This document shows positions 56,362 through 64,000 of a DNA stretch of 64,000 nt, piece by piece. The notes under the pieces are model-generated. The model made no database searches. It had not been told where the DNA came from and saw only the letters and a list, made by a program, of their open reading frames with translations. A program made the translations under genes and the position numbers. The DNA is taken from positions 690,806 through 754,805 of the forward strand of contig SDUX01000009.1 of assembly GCA_008729055.1 (NCBI GenBank), read 5' to 3'. Position 1 is the first letter of the stretch. Every line of letters starts with the position of its first letter. Origin of the DNA: Pyropia haitanensis (Eukaryota > Rhodophyta > Bangiophyceae > Bangiales > Bangiaceae).

Positions 56362-57405
56362 CTACTTCTTTTTCCACCCCTGCCGCATCTTGTCAATCCG
56401 GGCGTACACGCCGTTGATGGTCGCGTCGGACAGCTCGGCGCCCGCCCACCGCTGCCGCGGCCGCAGCACGACGGCGCCCTTGCCGCTGGTGACGCGCCCC
56501 ACCTCCTCGTAATAGGTTGAGACCGGCGCGTAGCGCTTGCGGTTCGCGTCGTGGATGATGACCACCGACGCGCGGGTGAGCTTCCGGAGGATCCACAGCG
56601 CGCACGCGACGCGTGCGCGCCCGTCAATGAGCACCACATCGTACGCGGCGGGTGGCACCGCCGCGGGCGCACGCACGTAGTCGCGGAAGGTCGTGTAGTT
56701 GGCCGGGTCAAACGGGGTGCGCGCGCCCCAGCCGCCACTCCCCGCCGCCGCCCGCGGCACGGGCACGCACAGCAGGCGGACGGGGGAGCCGGCGAGCGTC
56801 GGCGCCAGCTGCCGGCACCACCCCGCGTCGTGCTCGACGCTCACCGCGGCGGCGGCGAGGCGGCCAAAGCGGAGCGTCGACCCGCCGCTGCCGTACTCGA
56901 GGTACCGCATGCCGCGCCACATGGCCGCGCGGATGAGCCGCGCCTCGGCGGGCGTCATCCACAGGCCGCCCGAGCCGTCGCCGCCAGCGTCGGCGGTGGT
57001 CTGGCCGGCGAGCGCGAGCGGCTCGGCGCCGCCGCCGGCGCCGCTGTCGGGCGTGCCCGCCGACTCGTCTGCCGCCGCCGCCGTCGCCGCCGTGGCTGCT
57101 GCCGTTGCCGCCGCCGCCTCTGCTGCGGATGCCGCCACCGGCGCCGCTGTTGCTGGCGGTGTGGGGGCGGCCGCGGCGCGCTCGCCGGCCGCCGCCGCCG
57201 CTGGCCACGCGGCGCGCAGGCCCGTGGCGGCAGCGGCGGCGGGAGCAGCGGGCGGCGTGGCGAGCGACCACGCGGTGAGGAGGAGGCAGGTGAAGAGGGC
57301 GCCGACGGCCGCGGCGGCCAGGTCGCGGCGGTGGATGAGGCCGCGCATCGTCCGCAGCCGCTGGGCCGGCCGCAGCGGGGATGGGAGGGTGGGGAAGACT
57401 ACCAT
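56362..57405 (-). CDS. Type II membrane protein with methyltransferase-like Rossmann domain
   Basis: 347 residues. A short basic cytosolic leader (RTMRGLIHRRD) precedes one membrane helix (AAAAVGALFTCLLLTAWSLA), then an Ala/Thr-rich stem of about 80 residues, a layout typical of Golgi enzymes. The luminal domain begins GLWMTPAEARLIRAAMWR, followed by MRYLEYGSGGSTLRFGRLA, a glycine-rich nucleotide loop with an acidic residue before it, AVSVEHDAGWCRQLAPTL, YDVVLIDGRARVACALWILR and SVVIIHDANRKRY, in the order of class I SAM-dependent methyltransferase-like proteins. The C-terminus is TINGVYARIDKMRQGWKKK. The start at 57405 avoids a C run just upstream; a longer frame exists. A role in methylating cell-wall or glycoprotein sugars is an inference from topology. 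Substrate unknown. Confidence 0.75.
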   Translation of the reverse strand: MVVFPTLPSPLRPAQRLRTMRGLIHRRDLAAAAVGALFTCLLLTAWSLATPPAAPAAAAATGLRAAWPAAAAAGERAAAAPTPPATAAPVAASAAEAAAATAAATAATAAAADESAGTPDSGAGGGAEPLALAGQTTADAGGDGSGGLWMTPAEARLIRAAMWRGMRYLEYGSGGSTLRFGRLAAAAVSVEHDAGWCRQLAPTLAGSPVRLLCVPVPRAAAGSGGWGARTPFDPANYTTFRDYVRAPAAVPPAAYDVVLIDGRARVACALWILRKLTRASVVIIHDANRKRYAPVSTYYEEVGRVTSGKGAVVLRPRQRWAGAELSDATINGVYARIDKMRQGWKKK

Positions 57406-59146
57406 GGTGGACGGGGGGAGGGGGTGGGGGGGGGGGGGGGGGGCAAGAAGGGCGGAGGGGGGTGCGGCGCCCGCCACCGTGTGTTCAAAGGAACAAAAAG
57501 ACACACCTAGTCACCGCAGCCGTCCACTGGCGATTAAGAGGCGGCCCGGGACGGGGCTGCCCGCTCGGAAGAGGCGTCTGCGGCAAGAGGGGCCCGCCGC
57601 AGTCAACGGGCGCCTGCCTCGAGTCAGTGAGACTGGCGGGTGTGTCGACGAGCCCGCGGTCGGCACAGGCATGTCCCTGCTCCCGTCCTGGGACAAGAAT
57701 CGGGTCGACCGCCGCCGCCGCCACCACCGCCGCCACTCGCCACCCACGCTTCGCAGCCGTCACCGCGTCGGTGGGTGGCAGGCGTGAAGAGGAATCGCGA
57801 CGACAGACGTGGCGCGGGGGGGCGGGGTGTTGGCGCAAACGGCGCCGGTGACCCTCCCGCCGACGAGCGTAAGGCGGCGGCGCAGAACAGCGTTTCAGGG
57901 AGGGTGCGGAGGAAGGGGGGCGTTCAGCACGACGGCGCCTAGCCCGCTGTACGCGCCACGCGCCGCTCCCCCTCGCCCCCGCCGCCCACGCCCGGGTGGA
58001 GGTGGCTCGTGTGTGGACCGTGGACAGGTGTCGGCCACAATGACCGCGGGCTGGCGCGGCGCGGCACGTGAGGAGGGGGCGGCTGGGCGACGGCCGGCGT
58101 GTCCCAGGACCGCCTCGCCAGCGCGCAGCGCGGTCGCCAAAGTGGAGGACCCAGGGTGCGAGATGTGGGGAGCGGGCGGCGCCGGGCGCGCCCGCCGGCG
58201 GCGGCCATTTGCGGGCGCATTGCTGGACGGTCGCGCTGGGCAGTGTGCGGCGGGGCGGCCAGGTCGCTCCGCCTGGGCGAGCGGGCGCGCGGGGTGGCGG
58301 CCGGTGCCACGCCCCCCCCGTCGATGGCGGGACGCGCCCAGTGCATCGAGGCGGAAAGCGAGAGACCCTGCGCGGGGGTGCGCTGCGGCGCCGCCGGCCG
58401 CGGCCCGTGAGGATGGGCGCCGGGTGGCGGACGGCGGCGGGACCGGGCGGGGGAGTGCCCGAAATAGCGCGCCGCGGCTGGCGACGCCGCTGTCAACGTG
58501 CCGCCCCTCAGTGTCGCCTGGACAGCGACGGGTGGCAGCGCGGGAGGGCTTTCCCGGTCGGCACGGGCCGCGTGAGGCCGTCTCTAATGCCCCGAACCGC
58601 TACGCAAGCGATTTGCGTAGCTTTTGCGATAAAGTGCGTGGGCCCGAACCCGGGCCCCACGGAGTCATTCTGGGGGGGTTGCGATGGACGTGTGTATGTG
58701 TGTAGCCTGCGTATCGTGCGTATGCCTTTGCGATAACCCAGGATCGTCTCACGAGATGGAGGCACGCCACGGACCGTATCGCTCTACCACCCAATCACGC
58801 CCTCAGGTTCGGTCGCTCACGGACCAACCACAGTGCATGCAGGTGCCTGACAGAACCCCTCGAGGGCGTCACGGCGGGGTGTTCTGGTGGCCCATCGGCT
58901 GCCACGTCGCTCTTTTCCCCGCCACGTGGGCTCTCATCTGGCGCCACGTGCACTTTTTATTTGTTGTTGTATCTTGATACAAGTAGCGGAGGTGGCCGCC
59001 CCCGTGGGCCGCCCCCCCTCACCACCCCACCGTAGCGGCACCCAGCCCGCTGACGGTGGTGAGGGGGAGAGACCTACTCGCATCTCGCACTACCCCACAG
59101 CTCCACCGCCCGCCTACAAATCCGTGGCGTCGCCACCATCCTCCCC
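57406..59146. other. Stretch without a supported gene
   Basis: 1.7 kb upstream of the minus-strand membrane-protein gene. Composition falls from very GC-rich to mixed after about 58580. A short GGGCCC...GGGCCC dyad occurs near 58648. No family motif in any frame. Confidence 0.4.
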
Positions 59147-59276
59147 GCACCCCACCCCCCTCACCTACATCAACCCACCCCCCTCACCTACATCAACCCA
59201 CCCCCCTCACCTACATCAACCCACCCCCCTCACCTACATCAACCTACCCCCCTCACCCACATCAACGCACCCCCCT
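59147..59276 (+). repeat. 23-bp minisatellite
   Basis: Five copies with TCACCTACATCAA (last ones slightly changed) starting at 59161, 59184, 59207, 59230 and 59253, each preceded by a CCCACCCCCC tract. Confidence 0.85.
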
Positions 59277-60649
59277 TCTCAACCCTCTCTCTCCACTCCT
59301 TGACGCCGCCTTCCATCTTGAACGCTGCTCTCTCTCTCCTGATCCCCTCACTTCTTGCCTCTGGATGCGTCAGCCAACTCCGGGCCGCACAGCATCACCA
59401 GCACTCTCCGTTCATGCCTCATCTTCTTGACCGATCCACACACAACAGATCCACACGCATGCAAAGAAATAACAAACAAAGCAAGAACAAACCACGAAGC
59501 AAGACACGCGGCCAAAACACACAATCAGACACCACGATCCCACACACGCAGTACATGGCACAGGTACACGAACAGATGCGCGCGTCCAAAACAATGACGA
59601 CCTCCCTCCAGCTGCTCAGACCCCGGCAAGTCACTACAAAGTCGCGCTAGCCCTACAAGTCTCTCATGACCTTAGCGCACGGTTGGACGAAGGTAAACGT
59701 GCGCACCTGCAGCCGTGTCGCCAAACAGGGAAGTGACTTGATCCATTGGAAGGGTGTCGAGTACCTCGTGGGGGAAGAGGCGAGGGGCGTGCGTGCAGGC
59801 GCGCTTCATCGTGGGGGACCGTGCCGACTTGGTGCGAGACGGCGAGTGGCCGTTGGAAACCAGTCCACAGCACGGCCCGCGGCTGAAGCTCCGGGGCGCC
59901 CGGCGTCTCGATTCTCAGCCGTCGGGATCGGACCTTCTAGAAGACGAGTTTGGTGATCAACTCCGAAGCCGTGGACGGCAAGTCTATCCCGCGCTCTAAT
60001 TCGTCACGTCTGCGACCTGCCTATTGGTTGATGAGCACATAGCCCCCCCCCTCCCCTTACTTGGGGTGCATCCAAGTGTTCCCAGAAGAGTGCAGACGCT
60101 GCAACGCTTACCGTAATTTGCTGCCTGCGAGATTGTCACTCGGCGACCTCACGGCGCGTCACGCGCCACCGCGTGATCGTCGAAGTGCGGGCAGCTCTGG
60201 GAGTCGCCCAGTCACATGCGCACCACGTGGCGACGAGTTGTTCGCGAGTGAACACGGGGAGGCACACGAGGCCACCCGCACGGCTCCCGTCCCATGCACA
60301 CACGAGGGACCGGTTTCATCCCACCAATAGATTTCGAGGTGGAGACGATCCGTGGTGTAACTGATGGATGGGAGCGCAAGCGCTCGACCGTTCTCAGCCG
60401 CAGCCTGTATGTAGCGGCGCACAGCGCTCGGGCTCCAAACAGCATCAGCCAACAGAACCCTTGGGATACACGACTTACAGCTCCCTTGCAGCGTTGTCAA
60501 GCTTTCTGAAAGATGGCATGGAAGCTGAACACGTTGCTGACGCACGGTGCTTTCTTGAAAGTCAAGACTCTTTAGTAGCAACACAAGCAGACGACTGCTG
60601 TTGCGCACTTGTCGTGACAGATGGTCAACTCTTTGAGAACTTGGCCTGC
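59277..60649. other. Lower-GC stretch, no gene recognised
   Basis: The lowest-GC part of the window (about 59400-59640), then mixed sequence. A minus-strand frame through 60159-60600 has ordinary amino-acid mixture (for example IYWWDETGPSCVHGTG) but matches nothing I know; it may be an old transposon fragment. Confidence 0.35.
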
Positions 60650-62075
60650 CGGCTGGCGGCGCCGCCCCCCCCCCCCACGACGGCGGCATGTTGTCGCTGA
60701 TGGCGGCGGCGCCTGCCAGCTGGCGGCGGTGCACCCCCCCCCCCGACGGCGGCGTATTGCTGGTGTTGGCGGCGGCGGCTACCGGCTGGCGGCCGTGCTC
60801 CCCCCCCCGCCGACGGCGCCAAGATGTCGCTGTTGGCGGCGGCGCCTGCCAGCTGCCGGCGGTGCCCCCCCCCCCGCCGACGGCGGCATGTTGTCGCTGA
60901 TGGCGGCGGCGCCTGCCAGCTGGCGGCGGTGCACCTCCCCCCCCGACGGCGGCGTATTGCTGGTGTTGGCGGCGGCGGCTACCGGCTGGCGGCTGTGCTC
61001 CCCCCCCCGCCGACGGCGCCAAGATGTCCCTGTTGGCGGCGGCGCCTGCCAGCTGGCGGCGGTGCCCCCCCCTCCCCGACGGCGACGTGTTGCTGGTGTT
61101 GACGGCGGCGGCTGCCGGCTGGCGGCGGTGCGCCCCGCCCCCCGACGGCGGCAAGTTGTCGCTGTTGGCGGCGCCCACCGGCTGGCACCACCGCTACCCC
61201 CCCGACGGCGGCAAGTTGTCGCCGTGGGCGGCGGCCGCTCGCTGGCGGTGCTGCGCCCCCCCTCACGGCGGCAAGTCGTCGCCGTGGGCGGCGGCCGCTC
61301 GCTGGCGTCGCTGCCCCCCCCCCGACGGCGGCAAGTTGTCGCCGTGGGCGGTGCCCGCCGGCTGGCGGCACTGCCCCCCCCCCGACGGCGGCAACTTGTC
61401 GCTGTTGGCGGCGCCCGCCGGCTGGCACCACCGCCACCCCCCCGACGGCGGCAACTTGTCGCTGTTGGCGGCGCCCGCCGGCTGGCACCACCGCCACCCC
61501 CCCGACGGCCGCAAGTTGTTGTCGTGGGCGGCGGCCGCCGGCTGGCGGTGCTACCCCCCCCCAGATGGTGGCAAGTCGTCGCCGTGGGCGGCGGCCGCTG
61601 GCTGGCGGTGCTGCCCCCCCCCCGACGGCGGCAACTTGTCGCTGTTGGCGGCGGCCGCTCGCTGGCGGTGCTGCCCCCCCCCGACGGTGGCAAGTTGTCG
61701 CCGTGGGCGGTGGTCGCCGGCTGATGCGCCGCCTCTGCTGATGTTGGCGGCATGTTGCTGCTGCTGGCGTCGGCGCTTGTTTTTTTTTTTCCTGTCTGGG
61801 CGCATCCTGTTTGCAGGCGGCGCCCCCCGTCCCCCGACGGCGGCAAGTCGTCGCCGTTGGCGGTGCCCGCCGGCTGGCACCACCGCCACCCCCCCGACGG
61901 CGGCAACATGTCGCCGTTGGCGGTGGTCGCCGGCTGGCGTCGCCGCCCCCCTCCCGACGGCGGCAAGTTGTCGCCGTGGGCGGCGGCCGCTGGCTGGGGG
62001 CACTGCCCCCCCCCCGACGGCGGCAAGTTGTCGCCGTGGGCGGTGGTCGCCGGCTGATGCGCCGCCTCTGCTGAG
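60650..62075 (+). repeat. Large minisatellite array, about 60-65 bp units with higher-order structure
   Basis: From 61139 to about 61700 units are exactly 60 bp (starts at 61139, 61199, 61259 and so on), each with CGACGGCGGCAA-GTTGTCG-like and GGCTGGC-like blocks. 60678 and 60878 begin two 200-bp higher-order copies. A longer block ending in GCTGCTGCTGGCGTCGGCG plus a T run occurs at about 61712 and again at about 62050. Because the unit length is divisible by three, a plus-strand frame (ATG 61024, to 62628) stays open throughout. It would encode PPDGGKLS-like 20-residue repeats. I do not call it a gene. Confidence 0.8.
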
Positions 62076-62360
62076 GTTCGCGGCATGTTGCTGCTGCTGG
62101 CGTCGGCGGTTTTTTTTTTTTTTTCCTATCTCTTTGCCGGTCACTACGCTCATATACGGCGCTGCTCGCACCGGCTCTCTCCTCGGTCCCCCGCCCGCGC
62201 ACACACACACACACACCTATCTCGGTGCCCCGCGTGCAGGGCAGACCCACACCACACTACGTGCCCCCGCCGTCAGTGGCGGTACGCCACTCGCCGACCG
62301 CCAAGGTGCCCGCCGGCTTGATCCGCTCCGCTCAATCCGCACCCCCCAGTGCCGCCCGTT

Positions 62361-62580
62361 GATTGGCCAGATCGATGGCAACACATTTACCATTGGCCAG
62401 ATTGATGGCAACACTTTTACCATTAACCAGATCGATGGCAACACTTTTACCATTGGCCAGATCGATGGCAACACTTTTACCATTGGCCAGATCGATGGCA
62501 ACACTTTTACCATTGGCCAGATCGATGGCAACACTTTTACCATTGGCCAGATCGATGGCAACACTTTTACCATTGGCCAG
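62361..62580 (+). repeat. 30-bp minisatellite, just over seven copies
   Basis: Unit ATTGGCCAGATCGATGGCAA plus CACTTTTACC, period exactly 30; only four or five positions vary. Read in frame with the preceding array it gives QIDGNTFTIG repeats. Its A/T content contrasts with both flanks. Confidence 0.9.
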
Positions 62581-62864
62581 TCGCGTGCCGCACCGTCAAC
62601 CGCCCCCGGCGTGGCGCCCGCGCCATAGACTGGCATGGCCCCGCCACCCAACGGGGCGCCCCGCCCCGCCCGGCCCCCAGGGCTGCCCTAGTGCCCCACA
62701 CCAAGCGGGGCCGACGTAGGGTAAGCCCCGTCTGTAGCGGCCCCGCCTACGGGCGTCCCGCCGTGGTCGGCGGCATCGTCCGCGTCGTCCGCGCTGCGCG
62801 TAGCACCGCCCACGTCCGCTGACACCCCAGCGTCGGGGGGGGCAGATGCAGTGCCCTGCGCGCC

Positions 62865-63660
62865 CGCCAACAACCACCACCGCCACCGTGTCGAGGTGGT
62901 GGTGCGCGGGGCGGGCACACCCCCCACTCGCCGCCACCCCCAACCCACCCACCACCACCACCTGGGTGCGGCGGCGTGTGGGGGGAGCTGGTCTCCCGCC
63001 GCCCCACCACCACCACTGCCACCATGTCGGGTTGGTGGTGTGGAGGGTGGGCGCAGTGGCCTCTCGCCGCCACCCGCCGCCCAGCCACCACCACCAGCTG
63101 GGTGCGGCGGCGTCCGGGGGGAGCTGGTCTCCCGCCGCACCACCACCACCACTGCCACCGTGCCGGGTTGGTGGTGCACCGGGCGGGCACACCCCCCGAT
63201 CGCCGCCACCCCCCACCCACCCACCACCACCAGCTCTGCGGGGCGGCGTGCGCGGGGGCTCGGCCTGGCGCCGCCCCACAACCACCACTGCCACCGTGTC
63301 GAGGTGGTGGTGTGGAAAGTGGGCGCAGTGGTCTCTCGCCGCCACCCCCCACTCACGCACCACCACCAGCTGGGTGCGGCGGCGTGCGCGGGGGAGTTTG
63401 TTAGGGGCCGCTCTACCACCACCACTGCCACCGTGTCGGGGTGGTGGTGTGGACGGCGGGCACAAGCCCCACTCGCCGCCACCCCCCACCCACCCACCGA
63501 CCATCTGCAGCTGGGCGCGGCGGTGTGTGGGGGGAGTTGGCTTCCCGCCGCACCACCACCACCACTGCCACCGTGTCGGGCACCTCCCCCACTCGCCGAC
63601 ACCCCGCACCCACCCACCACCATCAGCTGGGCGCGGCGGCGCGTGGAAGCAGCTGGCCTC
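62865..63660 (+). repeat. About 135-bp tandem repeat, five to six copies
   Basis: The landmark CTGGGTGCGGCGGCG recurs (with changes) near 62963, 63100, 63234, 63370, 63510 and 63627. Each unit contains CACCACCACCACTGCCACC followed by GGTGGTGGTG, a potential hairpin. Confidence 0.8.
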
Positions 63661-64000
63661 CCCCCGCATGCAAGCGCCTAGGGACGATCTCCACCATGCC
63701 GCACGCGTGGTGCATATGCGCACCGATCTCCGCCGCTATCGATCGCTGTCCTTGCTGTTCATGTGCACTGAGTGCAGGAACCCCACCACTGACACAATTC
63801 GACCCCGACCTAGGACACTTGACTACCACGTGCCCCCTGACGCCACCTGCGACAAAAAGTGCGACACGGGCACACAGTGATGCACAGTCGAGTCGCAAGA
63901 ATAGCCGGCTGCCTACGTATCTCTCCACCGCTCCCCGCTCGCTCACCTCTGGCAGCAACCCTAATCACTACCCCAGACAGTCGTTCCTGTGATTACGCCG
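63661..64000. other. Right-edge sequence, nothing recognised
   Basis: About 340 bases of mixed composition after the last repeat unit. Short frames only. Confidence 0.35.

Noticed and set aside
62361..62580. CRISPR array
   Set aside because: Units are head-to-tail without unique spacers and the genome is eukaryotic, so it is a minisatellite.

Overview
This is a nuclear window from a very GC-rich photosynthetic eukaryote. Evidence: genes with few, short, canonical GT-AG introns; Gly/Ala/Pro-rich proteins whose third codon positions are almost all G or C; long C and G homopolymers; mitochondrial or plastid-type N-terminal leaders (ATP12, alanyl-tRNA synthetase, a small unknown protein); and a cyanobacterial-type alanyl-tRNA synthetase beside naphthoquinone (vitamin K1/K2) biosynthesis domains. 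A bangiophyte red alga (Porphyra/Pyropia-like) fits best, but that is inference; another GC-rich alga cannot be excluded.

Layout. 1-8.1 kb: a decayed or stop-containing CMC/Plavaka-type DNA transposase on the minus strand (four exons rebuilt here, running off the left edge), then a plus-strand 880-residue protein of unknown function with similar, lower GC. 8.1-34.1 kb: host genes: a SET/MYND (SMYD-like) protein, a four-exon probable plastid protein of unknown function, a 1.7-kb non-autonomous element with inverted ends, the F1-ATPase assembly factor ATP12, a MenH-MenC fusion, the ribosome-export zinc-finger protein Bud20/ZNF593, a glycine-rich protein with one C-terminal telobox-type MYB domain, and a secreted LPMO-like protein. 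35.3-45.5 kb: a 10.2-kb KDZ (Kyakuja-Dileera-Zisupton) DNA transposon with matching 54-bp inverted ends, an intact transposase and a convergent gene carrying an Ulp1/C48 cysteine-protease domain downstream of an in-frame TAG. 46-57.4 kb: host genes again: a long Pro/Ala/Gly-rich protein with a bZIP-like basic segment, WDR5, a head-to-head alanyl-tRNA synthetase, and a type II membrane protein with a methyltransferase-like domain. 57.4-64 kb: no convincing gene; several minisatellites (23, about 60, 30 and about 135 bp units).

The host genes are an ordinary housekeeping mix (organelle assembly and translation, chromatin, ribosome export, quinone synthesis, cell-wall or matrix modification) with no operon-like logic. 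The most unusual system is the KDZ element: a cut-and-paste transposase convergent with a second gene (unknown region - TAG - Ulp1-like protease), flanked by GGCC-rich subterminal repeats. A second theme is that several host reading frames change frame at long C or G runs. At least one C tract is a real-looking intron polypyrimidine tract; the others look like homopolymer length errors or indels.
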